DNA of 64,000 bases from Herminiimonas sp. KBW02 (GCF_003852535.1 NZ_QAJP01000003.1:372001-436000); one strand, 5' to 3'; shown: positions 1-8,661, counted from the stretch's first letter. Notes: a model not told the origin generated them from the letters alone. Numbers and translations: made by a program.

Positions 1-359
1 CCGCTGCCACCGGTGCGGGCATTCGCTTCTTCGCTATAGCAAAAATAGATAGTGCGGTTATCGGCAAATTTGCTATCGGTGATGACGTCCAGCAAGCCGC
101 CCTGCCCGCCGACTTCTATCTTCGGTAAGCCAGTCAGCGGCGCGGAGAGCGGCGCACCAGGCTGGAGGATACGCATATCGCCGGAACGTTCGGTCAGCAG
201 TATACGCCCGTCACCGATGAAAGCGAGCGCCCACGGATGGTCCAGCCCTTCTGCCAGTAATTCGGTACGCAGCTTGTCTGCATTTTGTGCAAATGCGTAG
301 CCGGATGTGAGTACGAGTGCGGTAGCGAGGAGATGAGTGCTGATGAGTTGAGTGTGCAT
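1..359 (-). CDS. PQQ-dependent sugar dehydrogenase, N-terminal part (cut by window edge)
   Basis: The gene starts at the ATG at 357-359 and runs off the left end, so only about 119 residues are visible. A signal peptide ending near TSGYAFAQ is followed by the segment LAEGLDHPWALAFIGDGRIL and then LLTERSGDMRIL, typical of the first blade of soluble aldose sugar dehydrogenases of the YliI/GDH-B type. These are periplasmic six-bladed propellers that oxidise sugars with the cofactor PQQ. The region GGLLDVITDSKFADNRTIYF fits the usual GGLLDVxxxPxFxxN stretch. The PQQ ligands and catalytic His lie outside the window, so activity cannot be judged. No neighbour points to a particular substrate. Confidence 0.83.
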   Translation of the reverse strand, partial: MHTQLISTHLLATALVLTSGYAFAQNADKLRTELLAEGLDHPWALAFIGDGRILLTERSGDMRILQPGAPLSAPLTGLPKIEVGGQGGLLDVITDSKFADNRTIYFCYSEEANARTGGS

Positions 360-389
360 ACAGGCCTCTGCGCAAGTCGGATTTGAAAA

Positions 390-411
390 CCGCCCGGTAC
401 ATGCCGGGCGG
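390..411. other. Inverted repeat upstream of the sugar dehydrogenase
   Basis: A perfect 8-bp inverted repeat (CCGCCCGG, 6-base loop, CCGGGCGG) lies 31-52 bases upstream of the dehydrogenase start. No T-run follows it on either strand, so it is not an obvious terminator. It could be a leader hairpin or an operator. Confidence 0.3.
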
Positions 412-530
412 GGGAAGGTTGAATCAGCTCATTTGCAAATTGTTGATCAGCGTAGGAAGTGATATTCCGTTGCAGGGGCTGATCAATAGCCAGGTCGCGT
501 CGCCGTCCTGGTTTCAATAATCTTTTATTT

Positions 531-779
531 TTAGCGCGGTGGTTCGTTCGCGAGGTTTTTCACACTGGTGATGGCATACCCTTTGGCATTGATTTGTTCG
601 AATGGATCATCAATCGCAAAATCCGCCAGGTGTTTGGCATCGTCTTCCAGGTCGACGCTACGGTCAGTGGGTTCCCAATCGGTGTTGACGACTTCTTCCG
701 GTAAAAACTTACCTTCCGGTACGGCGAGGTAAGAAAAATGGCCTGCATTTTCAGCTCTTCGATATATATCTATGCGCAT
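531..779 (-). CDS. Small conserved protein, DUF6139-like
   Basis: An 82-residue acidic protein without signal peptide or membrane segment. It starts MRIDIYRRAEN and ends in ITSVKNLANEPPR. The AAGGAT sequence just before the ATG is a fair ribosome binding site. The pattern of a beta-strand-rich start (IDIYRR, FSYLAVPEGK) with a DWEPTDRSV segment resembles the DUF6139 family of Burkholderiales; this is recall, not a search. No function is known and the neighbours give no clue. Confidence 0.6.
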   Translation of the reverse strand: MRIDIYRRAENAGHFSYLAVPEGKFLPEEVVNTDWEPTDRSVDLEDDAKHLADFAIDDPFEQINAKGYAITSVKNLANEPPR

Positions 780-1119
780 GACAAATCCTTGGAAAAATGA
801 GGGTAAGGTCTTTTGTGACCAGGCTTCACTACAAAGGTTGCGTCCTCAGCATAGCCGATCTTGGCGCACGGTGATGGCTTGATACTTGCTATGGGTTTCC
901 CCCAGTTAAGCTTTTCTTAAGACTTTTTGCAGTGCCGGGCGGTAAATCGGGGTTTTAGACGCAGTTAGTGGCTTTTTTGCACAAAATAGGATCATTCTTG
1001 TTGCTCTATGTTACGTTTTGGAAACCTATTTTGTTTGTCCGTGCTAATCTGCTAATTCGTTGCGCCCCTTTATAGCGCAATGCGGACTGCCCCATTTGTG
1101 CAGTGTAGAGGAGGTGCTC
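780..1119. other. Intergenic region, no gene seen
   Basis: This AT-rich stretch separates the divergent small genes at 531-779 and 1120-1329, so it should hold both promoters. I see no convincing -35/-10 pair. A short TTAAG/CTTAA inverted repeat lies near 906-920 and T-rich runs follow around 920-1020. Confidence 0.4.
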
Positions 1120-1329
1120 ATGTTGAAATATGATTTTTCTGTGAAGACGCGCGAAGGCCAGAAGCTGGAAAGCATCGTTATCGGCGGTATGGATCGTAGT
1201 GATGCGGAGCGCAAGCTACGACAGATGTATCGGCATTGCGAAGTACTGCGTTGTGATATCAAAGGTGCGGTGCAGCGTCCCGGCATTGCACACTCAGTTG
1301 ACGATATCCTCTCGCTCATCTCGCGTTAA
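1120..1329 (+). CDS. Small hypothetical protein (69 aa)
   Basis: The start at 1120 is chosen because a strong GAGGAGGT ribosome binding site lies six bases upstream; a longer reading from 1060 lacks one. The product begins MLKYDFSVKTREGQKLESIV and looks like a small alpha/beta protein: a beta hairpin, then a charged helix (DRSDAERKLRQMYRH) and a C-terminal helix (VDDILSLISR). It has no Cys-rich or membrane segment. Its last 36 bases overlap the 3' end of the convergent parA-like gene. I do not recognise the family. Confidence 0.6.
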   Translation: MLKYDFSVKTREGQKLESIVIGGMDRSDAERKLRQMYRHCEVLRCDIKGAVQRPGIAHSVDDILSLISR

Positions 1330-2106
1330 TGCCGGTTGCTGGATAAAGCCGTCAGCCAGTAATTCATCGAGCAAGGTTTCATAGTCCTGAGCGCCGCGAC
1401 TGTTGGGCGCATGTTCGAAAATCGTTTTATTGTGAGCAGGACTTTCCGCAAGACTGACGTTCTCTGCGATGCGTGTGCGACATACATCAGCACCGAATTT
1501 TTCTTCCAGCACTTTCAATACTTCCCACGCCATGCCGCGTCGCCCGTCGAAGCGCGTCAGCAGGTAGCGACGGTTCACGCGTCGTTTCAGTACCGGCTCC
1601 AGCGCACGCAGGGTTTTTTCGATTTGCATCGCGCCCTTGGCGGACAAATGATCGGCCGATACCGGCACGATGATGCAGTCGCACGCAAAAATCGCATTCA
1701 GTGACAGTACGCCTATCAGTGGGCAGCAATCTATCAGCACCGGCGTGTTTTCCGTGTTGAACTTCTCGGCGCGTAAATTTGCATTGAGACGATTGACGAC
1801 GTCATAGCCTTTGCCGAACAAGGTATCCACCTTGGACAATTCCATATGCGACGGGATCAGCCCCAGGCTGCTGGTCGGCGAGCGCTGTACCAGTTCCTGT
1901 AACGGACGGTCGCGCTGGAACATGCTGAGTATGGTGTCGTCGCCCGACTGGGCGGTAATGCCAGCGATGGCGCTTAAGTGTGCTTGCGGGTCGAGATCTA
2001 TACCGTAGGGTTGGCAACCGCGCCGTGCCAATGCAGCGGCGAGATTCAGCGCAGTAGTAGTCTTACCCACTCCGCCTTTCTGGTTGAATACGGTAACTAT
2101 CGTCAT
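1294..2106 (-). CDS. ParA/MinD-family P-loop ATPase
   Basis: 270 residues starting MTIVTVFNQKGGVGKTT, with the deviant Walker A motif (KGGVGKTT) of ParA/Soj ATPases at residues 10-17. The Walker B-like segment PVLIDCCPLIGVLSLNAI and the VPVSADHLSAKGAMQ region follow in the usual order. Such proteins use ATP-driven dimerisation on DNA or membrane to position cargo. No parB and no parS-like cluster is visible beside it, so this is an orphan that probably positions something other than the replication origin. A GGGAGGG ribosome binding site precedes the ATG. Confidence 0.88.
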   Translation of the reverse strand: MTIVTVFNQKGGVGKTTTALNLAAALARRGCQPYGIDLDPQAHLSAIAGITAQSGDDTILSMFQRDRPLQELVQRSPTSSLGLIPSHMELSKVDTLFGKGYDVVNRLNANLRAEKFNTENTPVLIDCCPLIGVLSLNAIFACDCIIVPVSADHLSAKGAMQIEKTLRALEPVLKRRVNRRYLLTRFDGRRGMAWEVLKVLEEKFGADVCRTRIAENVSLAESPAHNKTIFEHAPNSRGAQDYETLLDELLADGFIQQPALTRDEREDIVN

Positions 2107-2291
2107 AACCCTCCCGGATTCGATGCTGGCGCATCGCCGGTATCAATCTGGTGATACCGGTTTGTCGTGACCTGGTTCTTATACTACCGTGCTTTCATTT
2201 GTTGACAAGAGGCGACGGCGTACAAGAGCTGATGGAATAGTAACATCATGATGTGGCGGAATTGATCTATCTGCGCCAGCGTCCTGATATG

Positions 2292-3821
2292 TCAATGTGT
2301 GCGATGGTGCTGACTATGCTGGCCGAACCAGGTGCGCAAGCGACGCCAGCCGATGACGATGCCGGTCAGGCTGAGGGCCAGACCACCGAGACTGAGCAAA
2401 ATCAGAATCGCATCGCGCCACGCCCCGGCCTGCAACATGGGCGGCAAATCCCAGCTATGCAGGAAGCTGAACAGCCAGCGCCCGGTGCGCTGCGCCTGAT
2501 CCGAACTGCTTTCCACATCACCGGTAAACGGATCCAGGTGTACCCAGGTCTGATGCGTTTCGTCAAAGCGTACGCGCAAGGCAGGCAGGCGTCGCTCGGC
2601 GGCACCCATCATCGCTTCCTGCTGACGACCGTAATAATAAGTATCGTACTGCGTCAGTACCTGATGATCGCGTATCGGTGCATGCAGCAATTGCGTTGCG
2701 GCTTGGAACAGCTCCGCATCACTCCATCGTTCCCGTACCTGATAGCGCCCGCCTTCCTCAACGATCAGGCGTGTCGCATTGGCGCCGTTGCGTGCCAGCA
2801 GATATGGGCGGCCATGCAGTACACGCCATTCGATTTCATTTGCACGGAACCCTGCATCATTCAATAAATTGACAGCCTGTGCTGTGTCCAGTGACAAGTG
2901 TGTGGTGCCGGGAGTCGCACCACGATAGGCCGCACTATTTGGTTTCTCGCCGCGCGCATCAAAGATGCCGAGCGGATTCATGGACATCAGGCCGCTGAAG
3001 ATCCAGGTAAAGATAATCGCTGCAAAGCTCAGGCCTATGATGTGATGCCAGTGTAAATACACTTCGCGATAAGGTGTGCGTGCACCGGATTTATAACGTC
3101 CGCGAAAACGCCAGCGCCAGATACCCGCCAGCGTGCCGCTGATGGCAGTCAAGGTGCCGAACGCAGACAGCGCGATCACTATCCAGCTCCAGACCGGATC
3201 GACTGGTCGGTCACGAAACATATACAACCAATGCAGCCACGCGCCGACGTAGTTCCACAGCCGTTGCGCGCGCGGCGCATCCATCACGACCTGTCCGGTG
3301 CTATCCGACAGATACAGCAGGGTATGCTCTGCATCATCCATTTGCACCCGATGCAGCGGGCGGTGTGGATCGAGTGAGCGTGCATGCGTCCACCTGTCTT
3401 CGTGCACGATGCCGAGATAATGCGCGTCTGCATTTGGAACGAAGGCGCGTGCGCCGGCCAGCGCCAGTTGCTTATCCATCGTTGGCGCCAGTGCACCGCT
3501 GCGTGCATCGACCAGCAGATAATTTCCTTTACCTTCGCGCAAGCGGTAATACGGTTGATTACGGATAGAGGTGAGTACAATCTCCTGCACCTTATCCGGT
3601 GCGCGACTGTGTGCCAGTGCCTGCTGCAGCGATACACAGCAATGCTGTACCTGCAATGCGGGCACAGTCTGCAATCGTTCCCACGGCGTCAGCTTCGGAT
3701 AACCGATGAACAGCATCACGATGCCGCTGACAAACCACAAGGCCATCAGTACGCACGCGGCCACGCCTGTCCAGCGATGGATCAGGTAAGTCAGGCGTTT
3801 GACGCGTGCGGACAGGGTCAT
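2292..3821 (-). CDS. PepSY-associated transmembrane protein (putative reductase of the metal-uptake operon)
   Basis: 509 residues with an N-terminal membrane segment (HRWTGVAACVLMALWFVSG), PepSY-like periplasmic segments, two or three central helices (about residues 205-290), and a final helix (ILILLSLGGLALSLTGIVIGW). The helix-borne His residues (HRW, HWHHIIG, HSWD) fit the family of PepSY inner-membrane proteins found beside TonB siderophore receptors, some of which reduce ferric siderophores in the periplasm. It is the last gene of the operon, beginning only 8 bases after the TonB receptor stop. Iron versus copper as the substrate is not settled by the sequence. Confidence 0.85.
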   Translation of the reverse strand: MTLSARVKRLTYLIHRWTGVAACVLMALWFVSGIVMLFIGYPKLTPWERLQTVPALQVQHCCVSLQQALAHSRAPDKVQEIVLTSIRNQPYYRLREGKGNYLLVDARSGALAPTMDKQLALAGARAFVPNADAHYLGIVHEDRWTHARSLDPHRPLHRVQMDDAEHTLLYLSDSTGQVVMDAPRAQRLWNYVGAWLHWLYMFRDRPVDPVWSWIVIALSAFGTLTAISGTLAGIWRWRFRGRYKSGARTPYREVYLHWHHIIGLSFAAIIFTWIFSGLMSMNPLGIFDARGEKPNSAAYRGATPGTTHLSLDTAQAVNLLNDAGFRANEIEWRVLHGRPYLLARNGANATRLIVEEGGRYQVRERWSDAELFQAATQLLHAPIRDHQVLTQYDTYYYGRQQEAMMGAAERRLPALRVRFDETHQTWVHLDPFTGDVESSSDQAQRTGRWLFSFLHSWDLPPMLQAGAWRDAILILLSLGGLALSLTGIVIGWRRLRTWFGQHSQHHRTH

Positions 3822-3829
3822 GTGGTGAC

Positions 3830-5986
3830 TCAGAAGCGATAGTTGGCGGTCAGCTCGATACGACGTCCGGGGCCGTTAAACCATTGCGTGCCGGAGTAGT
3901 AAGCAGTCGTGAAGTACTGCTTGTCGAACACATTAAAGCCGCGCAATGTCACCGTGGTATCGCGTGATGCCTTCCATTGCAGCGCCAGATCGGTGGTGGT
4001 GTACGCAGGCATGACCAAAGTATTGGCATTATCTGCATAGCGCTTGCCGACGTAACGCAGACCACCGCTGGCAGTCCAGGCAGGTATGAAGTTCCAGCTC
4101 AGCCAGACGTTGGCCAGGCGTTCGGCGACATTCGGCGGGACATTGCCGGAACGGGAGACAGCGACGCCACCGACAGAATCGTTGAAGTCATCAAACTTCG
4201 CACGCAGGATTGCAGCATTCGCATCGAGTTGCCAGCCAGGTGCAAATGCGAGTGCCAAGGTTCCTTCGAGTCCGGTCGATGATTGCTCACCAACCTGTAT
4301 ACGTACTGCAGGATTGGTGGTGTCGCGGCTGAGCAAATTGTTTTTCCTGATGTTGTAAGCGGCCAGCGTCCATTCACCCTTCTTGTTCCAGAACGCCTGT
4401 TTCACACCGACTTCGATTTGCTTCCCGGTGGACAGATCGAACTTGCTGTTTGCTGCCGTAATCATCAGCAAGCCACCGACCGGATCGGCTGCTTCCGAAT
4501 ACTGCGCGTAGAGTGCAGTATCAGGAGTGATGTTGTAGACGGTGCCCAGACGCCAGCCTACATTCGAATATTTTTGGTCGAAAGACTGGGTATTCGTCGT
4601 CAGGTCGGCGCGTGATACATCGGCGTGGTCGTAACGCAAACCACCGAGTACCGACCATTTGTCTGTCAGCTCCAGACGATTTTCGGCAAAGACCGAATAT
4701 TGCTGCGCTTTGTTGCGGTAACGCGGGATGGTAGGTATCGCGCTGAAGAAAGTACCCGGCACCGGGTTATAAGGATCAACGGATGGCGAGGCACCGAAAT
4801 AAGTATTGTTGGTGTGCTGGAACGAACTGTTGCTCACATCAAAACCTACCGATACCTGATTTTTAAGGCCGAACAGACGACCACGGAAAGTCGCGTCGGT
4901 GGTGTTCCCGATCTGGGTTTGATCATGCATGATTTCAGTCGCCCCGCTGGATGCCGGTCTGTCGATCAGGCCGGTAGCAGGGTTGTAGACATAGGATTCC
5001 GCGTTGCGCCAGTGACGTTTGCTGTCTATGTAGTACAACTTGCTGCGCACCGTCGTATCCGCATTCGGGGTCCACTCTGCGGATAACTCGGTCCAGCGAT
5101 CGTCATACTGGATTTTGCTGTCACTGACGTTGTAGTTCTTGGTGCGCAGCGCTTCCAGTTGGCGGCCGTTGACCAGCGGTGTGCCGAAGTAGCGCATCGG
5201 TTCCTGCCGGCCTTGTGCATAGCTCAGTTTCAAACGGAAGTCGGCAGAGACGTCGAGTTGCAATGCGCCGGAAAAGCTCAGGTTGCGCGAATTGCCCATA
5301 TCAACCCAGCCGTCGGACCGATCGCCACTGAGATCGACGCGATACGACAGCTTTTCGTTGATTGCGCCGCCACTGCCGAAGCCCAGACGCTGCGTGTTGT
5401 CGGTACCGATGGTGGCTTGTACTTCATTCTGTATTGCACCACGCGTAGGTTTCTTCGGGATGACGTTCACTACTGCGCCGATTGCGCCGTCACCGTAAAT
5501 CACAGAAGCGGGCCCGCGCAATACTTCGACGCGATCAATAGACCATGTGTCGAACGGGAAGGACACGCCTACGCCGCCATATTGACGGGTGCCGTCATAC
5601 AGGCGCATGACGGAAGTCGTGTCGGTAAAGCCGCGCGCGGAGAGCGATGAGCCGCTATTGCCCGGATGTCCCATGCCGCTGATGCCTGCACTACGGGTAA
5701 TGGCGTCGACCAGGTTGGCGTCGCCACGCTGTTCAAGTTGTTCACGGGTGATGACGCTGACGCTGGCTGGTGTCTGGAATGGTGTGAGGTCCAGATTGGA
5801 GCCGGTAGACGCAGGCGATTTCAATGTGCCGGCTGGCTCCGGGCTGACCGAGATGCCAGGCAAGGTGGTGGTCTCTGCCGCGGATGCGGAGTGCATGGCC
5901 AGCAAGCATCCCAGTGTGCAATGCGTGTACAAAACAGCGTGTGCGAGTCGGCGTGGCAGTGTGCGGTTTTCAAATACGAGTTTCAT
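3830..5986 (-). CDS. TonB-dependent outer-membrane receptor, siderophore type
   Basis: 718 residues. A signal peptide precedes a TonB-box-like region. The plug domain carries QTPASVSVITREQLEQRG, SARGFTDT and VEVLRGPASVIYGDGAIGAV. A 22-stranded barrel follows and ends in the terminal aromatic signature ELTANYRF. These are hallmarks of receptors that import ferric siderophores or other metal chelates across the outer membrane with TonB energy. It lies between a PCu(A)C copper chaperone and a PepSY protein, so a copper-related ligand is also possible. The length is normal for the family and no frameshift is visible. Confidence 0.93.
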   Translation of the reverse strand: MKLVFENRTLPRRLAHAVLYTHCTLGCLLAMHSASAAETTTLPGISVSPEPAGTLKSPASTGSNLDLTPFQTPASVSVITREQLEQRGDANLVDAITRSAGISGMGHPGNSGSSLSARGFTDTTSVMRLYDGTRQYGGVGVSFPFDTWSIDRVEVLRGPASVIYGDGAIGAVVNVIPKKPTRGAIQNEVQATIGTDNTQRLGFGSGGAINEKLSYRVDLSGDRSDGWVDMGNSRNLSFSGALQLDVSADFRLKLSYAQGRQEPMRYFGTPLVNGRQLEALRTKNYNVSDSKIQYDDRWTELSAEWTPNADTTVRSKLYYIDSKRHWRNAESYVYNPATGLIDRPASSGATEIMHDQTQIGNTTDATFRGRLFGLKNQVSVGFDVSNSSFQHTNNTYFGASPSVDPYNPVPGTFFSAIPTIPRYRNKAQQYSVFAENRLELTDKWSVLGGLRYDHADVSRADLTTNTQSFDQKYSNVGWRLGTVYNITPDTALYAQYSEAADPVGGLLMITAANSKFDLSTGKQIEVGVKQAFWNKKGEWTLAAYNIRKNNLLSRDTTNPAVRIQVGEQSSTGLEGTLALAFAPGWQLDANAAILRAKFDDFNDSVGGVAVSRSGNVPPNVAERLANVWLSWNFIPAWTASGGLRYVGKRYADNANTLVMPAYTTTDLALQWKASRDTTVTLRGFNVFDKQYFTTAYYSGTQWFNGPGRRIELTANYRF

Positions 5987-6016
5987 TGTTGATCCAAAAA
6001 TAGTCTGAAGGAGCGC

Positions 6017-6454
6017 TTAGTGTTTGGCTGCGCTATTGAGTGCGCGGGCCGGAACTTGCAGTTCCAGCGTTTCGCGCTGCTTGTCCTTGTCTTCAAATAT
6101 CAGCGTGAGCGGAATCACATCGCCCTCTTTAACCGGCTGCTTCAGATCGAAAAACATAATGTGATAACCGCCCGGCTTGAGCATCACGTTCTGGCCAGCG
6201 GGTAAATCCAGGCCGTTGATCTGGCGCATACGCATGACGTGGTCCTGCACTGCCATTTCATGGATCTCTGTGCGCGCGACGGGTGAGCGCGCATCGATCA
6301 GGCGCGTGCCTTTGGCGCTGCTTAGTTGCATGAAAGCGCCGGTGGCTTTTTGTTGTGACACGGTAGCGCGTACCCAGGCGTCGCTGACTAAAACTTGAGC
6401 GAAGGATGAAGTACAGGCGAGACTCAGCAATGAAGCGAGTAAAAACTTGTTCAT
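6017..6454 (-). CDS. Periplasmic copper chaperone PCu(A)C
   Basis: The start is placed at 6454 (MNKFLLASLLSLACTSSFAQ), which gives a clean signal peptide and has AGAGGA upstream; the longer reading from 6553 lacks both. The mature part has the PCu(A)C copper site: His and Met in TEIHEMAVQDHVMRMR and the later pair in PGGYHIMFFDL. Members bind Cu(I) in the periplasm and deliver it to cytochrome oxidase CuA or import systems. About 145 residues is normal. It sits within a minus-strand operon directly upstream of the TonB receptor. Confidence 0.9.
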   Translation of the reverse strand: MNKFLLASLLSLACTSSFAQVLVSDAWVRATVSQQKATGAFMQLSSAKGTRLIDARSPVARTEIHEMAVQDHVMRMRQINGLDLPAGQNVMLKPGGYHIMFFDLKQPVKEGDVIPLTLIFEDKDKQRETLELQVPARALNSAAKH

Positions 6455-6486
6455 ATGGATGTCCTCTGATGGAAGATGGTGATGGA

Positions 6487-6720
6487 TTACTGTGCGATTT
6501 GCGTAGCTAAGCCAAGCGCAGCGCGACTCGTGACGATGCAGGATGTGCTGCAATCGCTGCCCGTGGCTAATACCGGGAGTGCGACCAGTTGCATTTCGAC
6601 GGCCGCGTCAGTAGCGGGCGATGCGGCGACAGTTGCATGACGCTGGATGCTGATCAGCAGCGCAGCAATCACGAGCGCAATCAGATTGAGGGTGATGACG
6701 AATTTACGGCGAGTTGACAT
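6487..6720 (-). CDS. Small membrane-anchored protein with CSTSC motif
   Basis: The start is taken at 6720 (MSTRRKFVITLNLIALVI) because the upstream extension has no ribosome binding site. The 77-residue product has one N-terminal hydrophobic segment and a short periplasmic part with a Cys pair (CSTSC). It lies 32 bases upstream of the PCu(A)C gene on the same strand and is probably translated from the same mRNA. I do not recognise the family. The Cys pair could bind metal or form a disulfide, which is only inference from its operon. Confidence 0.5.
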   Translation of the reverse strand: MSTRRKFVITLNLIALVIAALLISIQRHATVAASPATDAAVEMQLVALPVLATGSDCSTSCIVTSRAALGLATQIAQ

Positions 6721-6804
6721 GGCAAACCCCTGTTTCGAGATGAAGACACACCGCCAGACAAACGCACGCCTGAAGGCGTACGTGCTGGCGGTACTCAGCA
6801 ACGA

Positions 6805-7203
6805 TCAGGAAAAAGCCGGGGGAGCGCGCGGTTGTGCAACGGCCCATGCGAACAGCGGGCGCGATGCCTGGTAATACAGGGAAGGAAGAATGTGATCGCC
6901 GCTGACGACGGGCATCACGAAATCGGCCGGAGGCGGCAAGCCTACCGAGCCTGCGTGCGTCATACAAAACGCACAGTGTTCAAAGTGGATGGTTCTTTCA
7001 GCCGGTTTTGGGGTTTGAGTATTCTGGTCCTGGTCGACCATCATCATCTTGCTGCCGTCCACCGTACAAATTTCGACCCAGGCATTGGGTGCACCGTTGG
7101 CCGCAGCAACCGCATGCGAGATCGACGGCGCAAGCGATGCCAGCAGGATCGCAAAACATGCGATCCATGTGGTCCATCTATGCTTGGCTTTCGTCATTCG
7201 CAT
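6805..7203 (-). CDS. DUF2946 family protein
   Basis: The product starts MRMTKAKHRWTTW, has a signal peptide ending near SHAVAAA, and carries the family hallmark HFEHCAFCMTHAG with its Cys-x2-Cys flanked by His. DUF2946 proteins are small periplasmic or membrane proteins often found beside copper and TonB genes, and a metal-binding role is commonly supposed. This is the first gene of the operon that runs to 2292. The start is uncertain: ATGs at 7203 and 7197 and a TTG at 7239 are all possible and none has a good ribosome binding site. Confidence 0.75.
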   Translation of the reverse strand: MRMTKAKHRWTTWIACFAILLASLAPSISHAVAAANGAPNAWVEICTVDGSKMMMVDQDQNTQTPKPAERTIHFEHCAFCMTHAGSVGLPPPADFVMPVVSGDHILPSLYYQASRPLFAWAVAQPRAPPAFS

Positions 7204-7274
7204 GGCGCGGGCATCAAGGAAAAGGGGGAATTCAGACAACCAACTTGTTGACGGCTGGCGACTTATCGCGGCTG

Positions 7275-7314
7275 ATTATAGCCGTGCCTTTGGTAAAAGC
7301 GATAGTGGCTATCG
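7275..7314 (-). promoter_or_regulatory. Candidate promoter and operator of the metal-uptake operon
   Basis: On the minus strand a perfect -10 box TATAAT lies at 7275-7280. A perfect inverted repeat (CGATAG, 3-base centre, CTATCG) at 7300-7314 covers the expected -35 position, where no good TTGACA is present. That arrangement fits a promoter controlled by a bound regulator. The rest of the intergenic region 7204-7524 shows no gene. Confidence 0.45.
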
Positions 7315-7524
7315 TATAAATCCTGTGTGCTCGCCATCCTTATGCACGCCGGAAGGGCGTGTTATATGCATCTTCACTTATGAAAAGAATAATTTTCGCT
7401 GGCGATGGAAATGCAATTTGCTCGTGCTCAAGATCAGGCGGGAAAATGTGTTGCATCGCGTCACGCATGCGCTGACCAGGTAAAAAAGGTATGGTTGATG
7501 CTGGCTCATTAACCATACCCTTAC

Positions 7525-8175
7525 ATGCCTGCACTGCATCCATCTCCGCAGTTAGCTCCGCCATCGCCGCGCTACTTGCTTGCCGCAGGTGCACTGATCG
7601 TGCTGGCGCTGGTCGTTTCCTTCATCAATCCGCATGACCGCCTGACCTGGCTGATGGAAGTCATGCCGGTATTGTTCGCTCTGCCTTTGCTCGGCTTCAC
7701 TTATCAGCGCTTTCCACTGACACCATTGTTGTATTTCCTGGTTTTCCTGCACGCCTTGATTCTGATCGTCGGCGGTACTTACACCTATGCGCATGTACCT
7801 GTCGGCTTCTGGGTGCAGGATTTGTTTTCGCTGGCGCGTAATCCCTACGACAAGCTGGGTCACCTGTGGCAAGGGCTGGTGCCGGCATTGGTGGCGAAAG
7901 AGATCTTGGTGCGCAGGCAGTTTGTTACGGGCAAGAAAATGGTCGCCTTCCTGGCGATATGCGTGGCGATGGCGATTAGTGCCTGGTATGAACTGATCGA
8001 ATGGTGGGCGGCCGTCCTCATGGGGCAAGGCGCGGATGAGTTCCTTGGTACGCAAGGTGATCAGTGGGATACACAGTCGGATATGTGCATGGCGTTCATC
8101 GGTGCGACGATAGCCGTCATCCTGCTTGCCAGATGGCATGACAGGCAAATCGCACGCATGATCAGACATCCCTGA
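7525..8175 (+). CDS. DUF2238 (YjdF-like) inner membrane protein
   Basis: 216 residues with six or seven hydrophobic segments spread over the whole length (YLLAAGALIVLALVVSF near residue 17 to IGATIAVILLARWHD near the C-terminus). The conserved family features are visible: NPYDKLGHLWQGLVPAL, ISAWYELIEWWAA, and the acidic GTQGDQWDTQSDMCMA loop. E. coli YjdF is the best-known relative and its function is unknown. No strong ribosome binding site precedes the ATG. It appears to be transcribed on its own, divergent from the metal operon. Confidence 0.85.
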   Translation: MPALHPSPQLAPPSPRYLLAAGALIVLALVVSFINPHDRLTWLMEVMPVLFALPLLGFTYQRFPLTPLLYFLVFLHALILIVGGTYTYAHVPVGFWVQDLFSLARNPYDKLGHLWQGLVPALVAKEILVRRQFVTGKKMVAFLAICVAMAISAWYELIEWWAAVLMGQGADEFLGTQGDQWDTQSDMCMAFIGATIAVILLARWHDRQIARMIRHP

Positions 8176-8232
8176 GCAACTGTGGCAAGCTAATGCTGTC
8201 ATCCGTTCTCATCTTTAGCTGAGGAGGTCATC

Positions 8233-8661
8233 ATGAGCAAATCTGCAGTCGCAACGAAATCCACCATTATTCCCTGCCTGCGTTATCGCGATGCGCTGGC
8301 GGCGATAGACTGGTTGTGCGAAGTCTTTGGTTTTGAGAAGCAGGCGGTGTATACCAATCCCGATGGCAGCGTGGCCCATGCGCAGCTCATTCTGGGTGGC
8401 GGCATGCTCATGATCGGATCGGTGGTCACCGATAGCGAGTGGGGCAAGCTGATACGCCAGCCGGATGATATAGGCGGGGATGAAACACAAAGTCCGTATC
8501 TGGTCGTAGCGGATGCCGATCTGGTTTACGAGCGGGCACTGAAGCGCGACGCGGAGATTGTTATCGATATCAAATTTGAAGATTACGGCGGGCGCGGTTT
8601 CAGTTGCCGTGATCTGGAAGGTCGTCTGTGGAGTATCGGCACTTACGATCCGTGGCAATGA
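8233..8661 (+). CDS. VOC family protein (glyoxalase/bleomycin-resistance fold)
   Basis: 142 residues with the paired beta-alpha-beta-beta-beta modules of the vicinal oxygen chelate fold. The first module opens with STIIPCLRYRDALAAIDWLC and the second ends with GRGFSCRDLEGRLWSIGTYD, the usual end of PhnB/glyoxalase-like proteins. A strong GAGGAGGT site precedes the ATG. The substrate cannot be told from sequence. No resistance or catabolic genes adjoin it. Confidence 0.85.
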   Translation: MSKSAVATKSTIIPCLRYRDALAAIDWLCEVFGFEKQAVYTNPDGSVAHAQLILGGGMLMIGSVVTDSEWGKLIRQPDDIGGDETQSPYLVVADADLVYERALKRDAEIVIDIKFEDYGGRGFSCRDLEGRLWSIGTYDPWQ

